Assembly (NCBI GenBank): GCA_963082975.1
Contig: OY720346.1
Coordinates: 48,394,296-48,458,295 of the forward strand
Source: Labia minor
Lineage: Eukaryota; Arthropoda; Insecta; Dermaptera; Spongiphoridae
Reading direction: 5' to 3'
DNA: 64,000 bases
Part shown: positions 21,926-34,225 of the stretch, piece after piece
Layout of the letters: every line of letters begins with the position of its first letter
How positions within the stretch are numbered: the first letter of the stretch is position 1
Made by a program: the position numbers and the translations under genes
The notes under the pieces: generated by a model
The model's database searches: none
What the model saw: only the letters and a program-made list of their open reading frames with translations
Told to the model about the DNA's origin: nothing

Positions 21926-23285
21926 ATTTATTTTTTATTTTCAAAATAAAAGATTACATTTGAAAAAAATGATATTAACGATATAACGCCTCTTTATGAT
22001 AATTTCATTTGAAAATCAAAATGAAAATAAAATAAAATTATATTCTGATGAAATTTAGAAAATTCAATTTAAATAAATTACAAATTAAATAAACTATTTA
22101 TATAAATTAAAAAAATAAAAATATGAATAATAAATTAATAATTTTATTTAAAAAAAAATTATTCAATTTGAATAAAAATAGTAAAAATAGATCTGTATTG
22201 TAAAGGAGGGAATTTTTCATAGTATAACAGAATGGAAAGTCTAAAACTGAGAAACAAACTTAATTGTCCTTTATAACGAAACCAGGACATAAAAACTTGC
22301 AGAGCATGCAGAACAGAAATCGAGGCATACCATCAAAGATATGAAAATGGAAAGATTAGGCAAAAAAAAAAACTAGACGAGGAATTAAAGAATTGGAACG
22401 AACAGAACTGAAAGCGACGAAAATCTGGACATTTTTAAGAAACGTAAGGGACGAGATAATCAGTCAATTAATTAGAAGAATAAAAAAAAATTATAAATAA
22501 AAAGAAAATATTTAGTAGATTTTTATACTAAATAAAATGTGAAATTATAAAGATAATTTAAGATCTCCGAAAACACTCAAAAAGAGATAGAAAAACAAAA
22601 AATAATAAATAAATAAATAAATATTAAATGAAAATAAATAATAAAAAAAACTTAATCAGACTGTTTTATACTTATTTTACCCACTTATTTTTATTACTAA
22701 CATTTAAAAAAATTAATTTAAATATATATATAACCTGTTTGGTTGAAATGAGTTTTTAATGATTTTCTTTATTAAAAAAAAAATAATTAAAATATATTAA
22801 ATTCTGGAATGGACCTTCAATGTTTAAAATATTTAATATTATTTTTTCAATCTTTATAATAATAATAATAATAAGTATTTTATAAAGAAAATAAAAAAAA
22901 AAATGAGTTTTTTATATTCTTTTTTTCAATTAGATTTTCGATCTACATATTTATATGAAATTAACTATTAATTTATGCTAAGTTGTGCCTTCACTCTTAA
23001 AATGAAAATTTAAATAGAATGTCCAGAAGAATAAGGAAATAAAAAAAATCCATTAAGGAGATAAAAATAAGAAAATAAAAAAAAAAATTAGTTTCAAATC
23101 ATTAATATTATTATATTCTTTGGCAAATATTTAAATGATTAATCATAAAAAACAACTAAATAGATAAATAAGTGTATATTTTAAAATAAAAATAATTCTT
23201 ATTAATTAAAAATACATTGCTAGTATAATAAATAGTGGTAATAAGAGTTATTTTCTGAATCATTGACTGGATTAATAAATACTGG
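21536..23285. other. AT-rich stretch without a gene; long TA microsatellite
   Basis: Includes an uninterrupted (TA)n of about 50 bp at 21870-21921. At 22200-22450 there is a purine-rich segment of higher complexity (CCAGGACATAAAAACTTGC, AGAGCATGCAGAACAG, GGAACGAACAGAACTG) that could be an old retroelement or coding scrap but matches nothing I recognise. Confidence 0.4.
21870..21921. repeat. (TA)n microsatellite
   Basis: About 26 uninterrupted TA units, among the longest simple repeats in the window. Confidence 0.9.
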
Positions 23286-23760
23286 TGGGAGCTTCTTAAA
23301 TGCTAATATAATAAGGCACCTAACGAACATGCTTCACCAATCTTCGAACGCATGTCACGGCTTGAAAGGGTGCATGTAGATCTGCACATGGAAATTGGAG
23401 TGGGTGGGTAGGGGTGTTTGATCAGGCGCGTCTGCTTGCTGCGTATTTAAATCCAGGCTATTTGATTTTGCAATTTGCCATTTCGTGTACATTCACGCCA
23501 AGCGGATGGGGATGTTAGGGGGTGGAAAGGTTTGTGAGGTAGTAGGGAGGATGAAGATGTAAATAAAATTAGGCCCGTTGCCGTCGCTTCTTTATTTGCC
23601 TAACGACACACGGACCTTAGGGGGTGTTAAGGTGGCGTTCTAATGAGGGAAGAACCCATTCTCTCCCCCAAGAAGGGGCTCCCACAGGGCCTTCAAATCA
23701 CAGACGTCACTTCAGACGGCGTCTCTTGAATGAAGGATTTCCTTGAGAAGTCAACGTTTG
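23286..23760. promoter_or_regulatory. Largest GC-rich island, candidate conserved regulatory element
   Basis: About 470 bp of complex, near-balanced base composition between very AT-rich flanks. Words include GCATGTCACGGCTTG, ATCAGGCGCGTCTGCTTGC, TTCACGCCAAGCGGATGGGG, TTGCCGTCGCTTC, CTAACGACACACGGACC and CAGACGTCACTTCAGACGGC. No ORF over 60 residues fits a family. It is the strongest composition-based enhancer or cryptic-exon candidate in the intron. Confidence 0.33.
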
Positions 23761-24779
23761 GCATGCATTTATCTCTTCATCAAGAACAGATTAACATTCA
23801 AGCAACTGAAAATTATTATCATCTGTTTAGAATTTAAAAAAAAATCTGGGAAGGAGAAGTGGAAAGAAAGTTTATTTTCTACTTTAGCGTTGAGTCTTAT
23901 TATTCATCAATTTACAATATTGAGAATTTCACTTCCTTAGGAAGATACAAAAATTAGGATAAATTTATATTTAAGAATGAATTGAAGGTTGGATCTAGGT
24001 TTTTAGTTTTTACTTTTAAAAAAAATAAGAGAGTATTTTGTGCTGATAGAGTAAATGGAGAGAACCTTAATATTATAGCAACAATGAGTCTGGTCTTTGA
24101 GGTAAACTCGCGGGTTAAAGAATAAAGGGGAGAGATGGCTAATTTAATATACTAATATTAACAAAAGTCCCATTTAACTTGATTGTTCGATGAAAGTATG
24201 AAAGTAAGATGTAAGTATGAAGCCTATTATGTGCTTAAATTATAAATATTTTTTTTTTTTTTAAATTTTCTTCATACATCAATAATATAACTAATAGTAT
24301 AATTTCACTTTATCATTTTCTTCGTCATTAAAGATTAATATTGAAGTCCATAAGAAAATTTTTCTATTAATGAATGAGTGATTGAGAATCCAATTTTTTT
24401 TTTCTAATTAATTATTCATTTATTCTTCGAAAAATATTTTCATTTATTGATTTCTTTATTTTATTTCTTTTTTTTTTAATCAATAATTTTTTTTTTTTAT
24501 TTTATTTTTAACTTTATCTCTTTTGCATCCCTCTCACAACCCACGACCACCTACCACCACCCACCCACACCCCTTACATACTAAACAATTCTCTCTTCTA
24601 TCTATGTCCGTCTTTGATAGATAGTTTGATTGAAAAGCAAAAGAGCGATTGAAATTGTTTACCATCACCGAAATGCTGCCCCGTGACTCGTTAAAATTCC
24701 ATTGAGTATTCTCCCAGCCAGTTTATTCCTAGAGTAAAAATGTGCAAAGCTTTTCCTATACCCAACTTTACATAGTCAC

Positions 24780-24816
<37 letters not shown>

Positions 24817-26150
24817 TATACACTCCCGCATTCCCCAACAAAAATAAATATATAATTTTAGAATATTATTCATTGAAATAAACAAAACAATATTTTAGAT
24901 TCAGTTTATACATAGTCGCCAAATATTAATCTATTATTTGAATAATTATTATTTACTTAAAAAAACAAAACAAAAAAAAAAAAAAAATTGTTATTGTATT
25001 ATGATTTATATTGGTAAATTCTTAATTTCTATATATAAATTATAAATATTATTTTAGGGGAGGAAAAATAATTTAATATTTTTTATTGAATATAAAAAGA
25101 ATAGAGTTATAATTTCTCGAACTTTTTTTTTTATTTGTCTTATCCATTGAAATAATTTTAAATCTGTATATAATTCATTTATATAATAATAAATTTATAT
25201 TTTTTAAATGATAAATAAATGTATGAAAAAAATTCATAATTTTAATAATTCATAAATATTTTTTTTTTACATTTTAAAGTAATTTAAATGATTAATACCT
25301 TAGTACAAGATACATAGAAAGACAATGAGATTGAGAGAGAGAGAGAGAGATGATAGTTTTGAAAAATTTAAAAACTACTAAGAATATTAAAGATTATGTT
25401 AATCTTATTTGAACTTCACAATTTCAAAAAAGAAATTTTAAAATTTCCCAATTATAATAATCTGATTCAATAAGAAGATATATAAAAATATATGTAGTAT
25501 ATATATATATATAGTAATAATATTAATAAAAAAAATATTGTCAATTCATTCTTTTTCTTTCACTTTTTTATTTCCTGTTCGATTAAAAAAAAAAAAAAAA
25601 AAAAAAAAATTATCTAAGAAATTTCTATTGGCAAATGTCGATGAAGACGCTGAATAATGATGCCCTGTTATTTAAAGAATAGAAAAGAATGTCAAATGTC
25701 AATAGATGAGTGGGCAAAATCTCTTGAGAACATATCGCAAAAAAGATATTAATTACAAATTGATCAAATACTTAGTATTAAAATAAGTGATGCCCTCGTG
25801 CCATTTATCCATAGAAATGTATATTATTATTATTATTATTATATTTTTTGTAATTTTTAAATATGATATATTATATTTGATTTGGATTTGTATGTATATA
25901 CATTTCGGAGGATGCTTAAGAAAACGCGTGCTAACAAGTTCTTTTTACCTCTAAACTGAAGTTATAAGCGAGTGTGAAGGGATGGAATGTCTATAAGGGT
26001 GGAGAAGAGAGAGAGAATCCAAGATGTGAATCGACTTCTCCCTTTCGTCTGCCATCAAGACATAAAAACGGGGAGAAAAAAAAACAAAAAATAAAAAAAA
26101 GGTGAAGAAAATGAAAGAAGAAGAAAAAAGGAGAGTGGGTATGTATGTGT
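23761..26150. other. AT-rich stretch without a gene
   Basis: Contains poly-T (24245-24262), (TA)n at 24784-24814, a 25-base poly-A at 25585-25609 and a GA run near 25333. A modestly complex patch at 24530-24720 (CACCACCCACCC, ATGCTGCCCCGTGACTC) is unremarkable. No gene recognised. Confidence 0.5.
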
Positions 26151-26475
26151 GTGTTTAAGAAAGAGAAAGAGAGAGAAACCCGTCATGGAGGGCCAGGGGG
26201 GAAGGGGAGGAGAGTGCGAGGTTCGTCAGTCTTTTAACGAGGATTTAAACGCTTCTCGCCAAGATTGGATTGTATTTGCTATCTAAATGGGCCCCAGCAA
26301 CATGTTGTCCCAGCAAACTTGCTTGCATTCCAGTTCATTTTTCATAATCATCATTGCAGACGGTTTAGAAAACCATTTCATGAAACAACCGAGGAATGAA
26401 GACTGACATTCAATGCCGGATCGTGAAAGAAAAATGCAATCGGAATTTTCCGGCTCATTTACTAGATAGTATTAT
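26151..26475. promoter_or_regulatory. Complex island, candidate regulatory element
   Basis: Follows a purine-rich run. Words include CTATCTAAATGGGCCCCAGC, AACATGTTGTCCCAGC (E-box-like CATGTT), GCAGACGGTTTAG, GAATGCCGGATCG in spirit near 26410-26425, and AATTTTCCGGCTC. About 270 bp without an ORF, standing out from the flanks. Confidence 0.25.
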
Positions 26476-26926
26476 TATTATTTATTTATTTATTTATTTT
26501 TTATTTTTAAATTACTGTTTGCTTTACTAAGAATATAAAGAAGTGAAGTAGAAATGTTTTATTAACGTAAAGAAGAAATTCCAAACCATTTTCATTTTTT
26601 TCCAATTTTCTTTTATTCTTTATTAATCTCCATGTGATAACTTAAAATGATATCATAATCAATTTGTAGTATATTTCTTTAATATATTAACAAAACGATA
26701 AAAATAAAGGTTTAGTCTTAATTTATGGTTTCATAATTTATAATTGAAAATTTTGTATTATCATATCTAAGTTCAAGTTAGTAGGGCAATGGATTTTATC
26801 TTGAACATTTATCAAAAATTGGTAATAAATATAATAAACAAGAGTTAGTTCACACTAGGCATTCATTAGTGGGTGATTTGGAACTTTTATTCTTCAATTG
26901 TGAATTAATGAAAATGAATGTTAGAC

Positions 26927-27211
26927 CATCGGTCGCTAAACTTTTTTTTATCATCGACCCCTATATAATTTTTTGAAATTTCCATCGACCCCCATAAAGT
27001 AATTTTCAATTAATTAAAATACAACTCTATGTTTGTACATTTACTTTATGATTTTAAACATTTATTAAAATAATAATAGTATATTGTGTAAAAATAGTTT
27101 GATGAAAAATACATTAATGTTGGATAAATACCTTAATATTTATTCGACCCCCACTTTTGTTAAACAGACCCCTGGGGGGGGGGGCTATATAGACCACTTT
27201 GCAGACCTCAG
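26927..27211. mobile_element. Degenerate hAT-like MITE
   Basis: Left end CATCGGTCGCTAAAC and right end, read inverted, CTGAGGTCTGCAAAG fit a worn CAGNGGTCNGCAAA hAT terminus. Direct flanks TGTTAGAC (26919-26926) and TATTAGGC (27212-27219) agree at 6 of 8 positions, as an aged 8-bp target duplication would. Internal words TCATCGACCCC and TTCGACCCCC are typical of this type. Confidence 0.6.
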
Positions 27212-27693
27212 TATTAGGCAATTAAATGACAAAATTAAATTCTTAGACCTTTCTTCCTCATTTCATTTTTAGAAAATGAAAAAATTATATTAATCGATAT
27301 AAATAAATTTTATATATAATTGACTTTTTCTCTATTAAAAAAAGGATGGGTAAATGGGATTCAGGGACCTAAGCCCAAATAAATAAGCAAATATAAAAAT
27401 TAATACCTATAGTATTTAACATATATAGTATGTAAAAATATCTCACACATTAAACAATATAAATTATAGATTTCTAAATTAAATCTTGTTTACTTAATTC
27501 TCTTGTTTTAAATGAGATATTTTCAAATCTCAAGTGATTTTAACGAAATAATAAAATTTAAGAAAAATAAAAATTGAAAAACTAAAAATCATATTGTCTT
27601 GAAATTTCCCATTTAAATTGGATTAAATTGAGAGCAATAAGATATTTCGATTTGAAATTTTTAAAAATGTATAAGAAAGTTATATTATTTTAT

Positions 27694-28312
27694 TTTTACC
27701 GACTGACGATAGTAAGTAAGTAATTGTTTTCACACCAAATTTCACATGTGGAGATTTTTACATATCTTCACGAATCATGCATTTTCTTAACAGAAAAAAA
27801 GTATTTTTAGCATGATGTCTGTCTGTCTGTCCGTCCGTTTATATGTGTACAGCTTGAACGGCTCAACGGATTTTGATAAAATTTTTATATTTACTTAATG
27901 CATCAGTATGATGAATTGATCAACTTTTGGTGCAAAACCGGAAACCGGAAGTGGTAGTATTAGCGATCGACGATGGGAAGGGTTATTTTCACACCAAATT
28001 TCACATAAGGAGATTTTTTACATATCACCACGAATCATGCACTTTGCATTGGTTTTATCCTCGAGATAAAACATCTTTATTAGTTTTTTCTTAATTTAAA
28101 ATTATATGACGTCATCCAGCCATTCATGACGTCACAGCCTGGTCTTGCATATATATTATAAATAAAATAAAATTAAAAATATTTATGTTATATCCATATC
28201 TGTTTTTTATTACATTAATAGATATATTAAAATTATTTGAAATTGTTTCTGTAGCTGGAAATTAATTTACTTCAAATCGTCGGTCGGTTCGGACCTGGCC
28301 ACAATTCAACTT
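27694..28312. mobile_element. ACCGAC-start repeat family, copy A
   Basis: About 620 bp shared in order with 62487-63205. It begins ACCGACTGA, has TTTCACACCAAATTTCACAT twice, a CTGTCTGTCTGTCCGTCCG run, ACGGCTCAACGGATTTTGAT, two perfect CRE palindromes TGACGTCA (28107-28114, 28127-28134) and ends near TCGGTCGGT then CCTGGCCACA. The start ACCGAC and the near-end GTCGGT are inverted, so it has subterminal inverted repeats. Non-coding, probably a non-autonomous DNA element. Confidence 0.75.
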
Positions 28313-28555
28313 ATTTTAAATTATTTAATATCTAATAATCTAATTGAAACAGTATATAATAAGCAAATCGATATTGAATTATTCAAAATTGTTTATGAAA
28401 TTGAAACTAATTATTTATTTCTTTAAACTATTAATTGTGATTATTAAAAACATCAATGCTTTTTAGAAATTAAAATCTAAGTTAGTACTTATAATATATA
28501 CTAATTTCCAAGCGTTGCAAAAGCATTTTATAAGTAAATTGTACAGTGAACTTAC

Positions 28556-28589
<34 letters not shown>

Positions 28590-29575
28590 TTCATTTATAA
28601 AATAATTACTCTAAATATCACATGAATGAAAAATATTCACTAAAAATTGATTGAATTCTTTTATTTGAATAAAAACAGTATTTTTAGAAATTTATTTTAT
28701 TATATCAGCAAGTAAAATAAAAAATAAAAAAAATGAATGATTTTAAAGATAAATAAATCATGTATAATAATAAAAATAAATGATGTGTTTTTTTTTTATT
28801 AAAACGATGAAGAATAAAGATTATTAATAAAAATTAAATGAAAGAAATAAATTTGAATTGGATTCAATTGAACGTGAAATACTCTGAATTAAACAAATCC
28901 TTTGATTTTTTCATGCAACAACATTGCTTTTGCTACTCTACTGCTGCTCAACAGGTGATTTCCATCAAGCCTCCTATCTCTTCTATCCCCCCACCCCCTC
29001 CAAACACCACCTATCACAACCAAAACCCATCTCTACCTCTACTACCCTACCTATTTATTTGAATTTAAAAAAAAAGTATTATTTTACTCAGCATTTACAA
29101 TAAATTTTATTGATATATTCTTTCCTTTTCTATCGAATTATAAAATTTAAGATATTATTTTAATAATATTATGAATTTATATATAAATAATACTTAATTT
29201 TAAAAAATATATTAATTTTTTTTCAATATTGTGAAAAAAAATGATTAGATAGACATATATTATTATATTTATATCTTGGATAAATATTTAAAAACAACAA
29301 CAACAAAAATAATAAGAATATAAATTAAATGGCTGTTGGTGATTACGAAGCAATTCACAGCGGTCACCAACCTTTTACTCCTCAAGGATTACCAGGATTT
29401 TTTTTTTAACATTAATTTTTTATTTATAATATTCAATATTTTATAATATTGAAACTTCACTTCCCCAATTTTACATTGAATAATTTTATATTTTTAGAAA
29501 TATTTCTAAAATAAATAAAAAAAAGTAAATATTATGTAATTATTGGGATATGGAGAGCACAGAAGATTGAAATAA
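28313..29575. other. AT-rich stretch without a gene
   Basis: Contains an ATT array at 28558-28590. The ORF at 28838-29062 is low-complexity. A short richer patch at 28915-29050 has no feature I can name. Confidence 0.5.
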
Positions 29576-29581
29576 AAATTA

Positions 29582-29765
29582 TTTATTCCAGGTTTTGGGT
29601 GCAGGGTCGTATCCTTCCTCAGGACTAGAAAGATGTTAATTATACATTTTGTGGTAGTGTATTTATGGGCTGACAATTAATATAACATATTAAATAACAA
29701 CTTTCTAGTCCTGAGGAAGAGTGCCGCCTTTAACTCGAAACCTCGTAAGAAAGCTGGAATAAAAA
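29582..29765. mobile_element. Inverted pair of hammerhead-like motifs (Penelope-like relic)
   Basis: A perfect 19-bp inverted repeat (CTTCCTCAGGACTAGAAAG at about 29614-29632, its complement at 29701-29719) with matching outer words TTATTCCAG / CTGGAATAA. On the plus strand the right arm reads like a hammerhead: stem I CTTTCT with AGAAAG, core CTGAGGA (29711-29717), stem II GAGT with ACTC, then GAAA (29737-29740). The left arm, on the minus strand, keeps CTGAGGA but lacks a clear GAAA. Such motifs are known from Penelope-like elements; that assignment is inference. Confidence 0.45.
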
Positions 29766-29769
29766 TTAG

Positions 29770-30550
29770 TATTTCTTTCTTCTGTGTTGTCCACATTCTC
29801 AATTTTATATTTTATAAAGTTGTACAAAAGATTGTAAATGTTTTTTTTTAATTTGATTGTGGGAAGTTGAAAATTGTAAATAATAGAAACTGGTTCGTCG
29901 GGTGACAACTTTTATCTGGAACAGCAAAGCTATTTAAATTAGGCCACTGATACAACTCTACTAACTTAATTTTTTTTTATTTCCTTAATTCTATCAACAG
30001 ATTTATGATTATTTCTTCTATTATACCTATAAATTTTTATTTTTCATATAAAATATTATTTAAATATTATCTTCAAAATGATTATACATAGTTAATATGC
30101 ATTCATGTGTTTTTTTTAAATTCAATTACTTATATATAATAGATCAAATACTGATAATAATATAGTTTATTGAAAAAATATAAATAATCTCGAATGTTTT
30201 TAATATTTTTCAAAATAATGTAAAATTTAGATAACAAATAATATCAATATTTTTTTATATTTGAAAATATAAAGCCCCATGCTTATATAATCTCTAGATA
30301 TATAATTGAAAAACATACAATTATTAATAATATAAAATAATATTTTAACATATATTATGTAATATTAGAATACTAAATACGTGATCTTTTTTTAATTTTA
30401 ACTTAATTAGATATTATTATAATAAAATTTTAATTATTATAATTTCTTTTTTTTTATAATTTCTAAATTTTCTTATGAAATTCATAGCCACAGTATACAT
30501 ATTTCTTCTAAAGTAAAAATTTACCTAATATATACCTTCATTTTACTTGC
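29770..30550. other. AT-rich stretch without a gene
   Basis: No recognisable feature. The short minus-strand ORF at 29705-29908 overlaps the inverted motif pair. Confidence 0.5.
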
Positions 30551-30761
30551 CAGTAAGTGTCTTAAGCCCAATTTACACTTTTTGAACGCCCGCCGGCCCG
30601 TTGAAAAAGTTGGCTCTTATTTTGATTTTTCGTTCAATATGTCTCTTAAAAAAAAAAGATAAATTTTTTTTATTAGTGTTTTCGAAATATGGTCCTCCGG
30701 CCCGGAAGACATTTTGAAAATTTCATTTTGGCCCGCGCTTAAAAGTATTTGCCCATCCCTG
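30551..30761. mobile_element. hAT-like MITE relic with GGCCCG words
   Basis: The right end ATTTGCCCATCCCTG (30748-30761) is the inverted form of a CAGGGATGGGCAAA hAT-type terminus. The left boundary (CAGTAAGTGTC) is degenerate. Internal words CGCCGGCCCG, CTCCGGCCCGG and TTGGCCCGCGC are typical of this group. No clear target duplication and no coding sequence. Confidence 0.5.
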
Positions 30762-30779
30762 AACTAACGGCAAGTACTA

Positions 30780-31840
30780 AGGCCGTGTAAATTAAGTCCA
30801 CACATTCACCGGTTTTATTTTAAAATAAAATTCAAATTATTTTTTTTTAGTCAATATTTTACAATTTTACATAAAGTATCATTAATATTACTTATTATTT
30901 GAAATTAAATTAAGTATCCACCTAGTATTGAGGAACATTTGAATAATTTACAAATTTTTTTTTCCTTTTTTTTTTTTAAATAAAGTGTAAAAAATTCAAT
31001 ATTCGTTTCTGGAAAATTTACATCGTTTTATTTTTTTATTTTTTATTATTTTAGATTTGAATGACATATCCTGGTAGCTGATATGGTTTGTTATATCGTT
31101 ATAGTCCCTGCATTCAAGAGGTGGTTTCTCTCTCTTGGATAACTTGAGGCTATACAGTTGTACATTGTACTTCCCACTCCACATTCATTTCCACCCCCTG
31201 GGGAGATTGACGTCGGTACAGACTAAAATAATATTTTCCAACCATTTCAACAAGCATTGGAATTCACCAGATGGTGTTACTATTTTCAAAAATCACAATT
31301 TAAATGTATGTTGTACATATGTATATTATGAAAAGTGTTAGTATTAAGTGGGTGATAACGCAAGAGTAAAATTCTACCACCTAAATTCATGAAAAAAAAA
31401 AGATTTTATAGCAATAGTGAAAAATAAAATAATAATATCAATAATAATAAACATCATAATATTTTTAGTTATTTCAGGTACGAATTTATATTATTCAAGA
31501 CCTTTCATCAATTTGGAATTTAGGCTATTCACATTTAGTAAAATCAAATTAATTTTATGATTTTAATAAATATTTGAGAAATAAATGTTTGAAATATATT
31601 TATAAATTCATGTTCAAGCAAAAAAATTCCCCTTAGAAATCATTAAAATAAACACATTGGATTTAAGCAAGATGATAATAAATTTTAAATTGTTTTAAAA
31701 AAATTTATTAAAAAATATTAATTGAATATATATCTATATATATATATATATATACATATATATAGATATATGTAGTTTTATATTGACTGTTAAAATTAAT
31801 ATAGAGATTTGAGAATAGGTTAATGTGAAAAATAATAAAA
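30780..31840. other. Stretch without a recognised gene
   Basis: AT-rich apart from 31060-31220, which is more complex (CCTGGTAGCTGATATGG, CCACCCCCTGGGGAG, TTGACGTCGGTAC) and is overlapped by a 62-codon minus ORF with no family. A TA repeat sits at 31730-31755. Confidence 0.4.
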
Positions 31841-31892
31841 CGCGAATCCTGAAGTAGGTCTTGATATGATACCGAAACGTCATTCCATTATT
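31840..31892 (+). mobile_element. Hammerhead-like motif (Penelope-like relic)
   Basis: CTGAAGT at 31849-31855 (worn CUGANGA), stem II GGT with ACC, then GAAAC-GTC at 31874-31881, with stem I GAAT (31844-31847) opposite ATTC (31882-31885). The direct CGAAACGTC join matches the short-stem-III hammerheads of Penelope-like elements. No reverse transcriptase was seen nearby. Confidence 0.4.
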
Positions 31893-32389
31893 TGGAAAAA
31901 TAAGTTAGATAGTTTAATTTCTCCAAAGAAAAGTGACATATTTAAAGATTGGTGTTTTTCCAAAACAAAAGTGCCCCTTCTCACTCTCTCACCCTCTTCT
32001 TTCTAAACATTAATATTATTTCATTTATTCTTGATTATTATTATTATTTCCCAAATACAATTTTATATATATATATATTTCAGCCTCTATATCATCACGA
32101 ACTCTCTTTCATATTAATTTAATTTATTATTAATTTTTTTTATATTTTATAGAATATTTCAAGGAACCTGGCCTGCTTAGAGAGAGGGTAGAGAAGCTCT
32201 GAATGTGTTTACTAATTAATTTTAATCTTTTCAAAGTTCATTATAACAAATATATATATATATATATATAAGAAATAATCGGATTTTATTTATTCTTTTT
32301 TTTAATAAGAATGATCCTTATAAGGAAAAAAGAAAAGTGACGTTAATTATAAATTTTCATCAATGTTGAAAAAATAATCACTCACTACA

Positions 32390-32548
32390 GAGCCGGAAAA
32401 ATGTAAACGCCATGGGGCAGGGTTGCTTCCCTGAGGAAGGAGGGTTGCTTCCCTAACTCTATCGGTGTCCACCCGAAATTTTGTTCTTAGTGTTCTACAC
32501 TGGACTACTGATTTGCTAGTTCGATGAGCTACCAGTTAAATTATTCTC
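32390..32548 (-). mobile_element. tRNA-like SINE fragment
   Basis: On the minus strand, AACTGGTAGCTCATCGAACT resembles a tRNA A-box region, followed by AAATCAGTAGTCCAGTGTAG and a worn B-box position, then TTTCGGGTGGACACCG. The far part has an internal duplication (GGGTTGCTTCCCT twice). A diverged SINE is the best guess. Confidence 0.35.
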
Positions 32549-32829
32549 CTCCCCAAATTAATAATAAATTATGATTATATATATATATATATATTTAAAT
32601 TTTAAAACTAAATTATATTGATTCATTATTTGGAGAATATTATTTGGAGAATATTATATACTTATTCTTAGTAACTGAATTTAATTATTATTATTTTTAA
32701 TATTAGAAGTAAAAATGTGTCTATATATATATATATATATAGTGTTTTTTGAATATTTTTTTATACTTGAAATCATTTCTCTATTGAAAATGTTCATAAT
32801 TTTCTATATATATATATATATATATATAT

Positions 32830-33215
32830 TCTTAATTTTTTTCCACCCACTCCACTCTTTAACTCTCTCGCGTTTGAAACCGAATTGTTGGAAATATTTT
32901 ATCAATCTGTCGCTTTATCGCACACTTGTGAATGTTAAGTCGTGCTTCAACCAAACCACCCTGAACCACTCTCTCTCTCTCTCTCTCTCTTCCCTATCCA
33001 CCGTGAACATCCACCCCTCGTCGTTCGTTCTCCGGCTGACTTCATGCATAAACATCGTTGAGGGTGGATTGGAATGGGTGGAGGGAGGTGGAGGGAGGTG
33101 GAAGTTGGTGGGGGATGACGAGAAGAAAAGGGGGAACAGCAGTAACAGCAGCACAGCTCGTCTACCCCAAGGGATAAAAATGCCCTGGTATTCAATTCAA
33201 GACTAAAGACATACC
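32830..33215. promoter_or_regulatory. Complex island, candidate regulatory element
   Basis: Contains GTCGCTTTATCGCACACTTG, a CT microsatellite at 32969-32990, CGTCGTTCGTTCTCCGGC, GGTGGAGGGA duplicated near 33077-33100, and GCAGTAACAGCAGCACAGC. ORFs on both strands are biased readings of these runs, although the region is long enough to deserve a homology search. Confidence 0.22.
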
Positions 33216-33995
33216 GGCCTGCTAATATTTGAAATTATTATAATATGATCATCGTTCATCCATCGTTTAAATATAAAAATAAGAGTTTTACGAAATTCCA
33301 AAAAAAAAAAAAATTAAAGGGAATAATTGTTATAACAAAAAAAAAAAAAAGATTCAAATATTATCGACAATATTTTTAATTTATTATATGTTGGGCATAT
33401 AATATATAATTAAATAAATGGAAATAAATCAATTATATAATTCGTAGTATATTCTTTAATTAATTAAATATTTTAAGGTATTGTTTTTAAGTTTTTAAAA
33501 AAGCGTAAAAATAACTATTATTGTATTAATTATTTAATTAATTGTTAATTATAATTAGTAATTGGCAAAATAATTATGTTGAAGTTAAATATAATCTTGT
33601 GAATTGTGTACATTCCTTTCCTCTAATTTAAAAAGAAACATAAGAGAAAAACCTAATAATTTATTGAATAATTTAAAAATTCTTAAAAAAAGAAACTATT
33701 TTATTTAGGGTTTATTAGTAAATAAGTAGTATTGTAAGGTAATATTTATTTATTTAAATAGTTATATATATTATTATTATTATATATATGATTATTTAAT
33801 TTTTTTATTTATTTTAAGAATGAAAAAAATTACTATTTATAGCTATTAATTATCTATATAACAGACAAATGATAAGAACAATGCCACTCTCTTTGATATA
33901 TATATATATATATATACATATATTTAATGTATGATATATATGTATATATATATAATGCTTTATTATATTATTTCTCTAATTAATTACCGTATCTT
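33216..33995. other. AT-rich stretch without a gene
   Basis: Poly-A tracts near 33300 and 33340 and TA repeats near 33898-33950. Nothing else. Confidence 0.5.
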
Positions 33996-34225
33996 GAAAC
34001 TGGCATGTAATTTAACTTTTGTCTGTCACGTGTCATTGCCACAGCTTGGTTATTAATTTAATAACACGAATTGCAATCCTCCTCCGATGCCTGCTGCCAT
34101 GAAGGAGGAGGCGGAATGTCCGATGACCTCATCCAGGTTTTCAATTAATCCATCAAATCAAATACATTCGGGATAAACCCCATGAGTCGACAATTCTAAT
34201 GTGGAGGAGAAGTCGATTTTATTAG
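33996..34225. promoter_or_regulatory. Complex island with E-box and CRE-like words
   Basis: Holds TGTCACGTGTCATTGCC (E-box CACGTG) near 34026, GGTTATTAATTTAATAACAC (palindromic homeodomain-like) near 34048, GAAGGAGGAGGCGG and TGACCTCATCC. About 230 bp with no ORF. Confidence 0.27.

Noticed and set aside
32715-33206. 163-codon plus ORF and two opposing minus ORFs
   Set aside because: Begins in TA microsatellites (Tyr/Ile runs) and crosses CT and GGTGGAGG runs; all frames are open because of composition.
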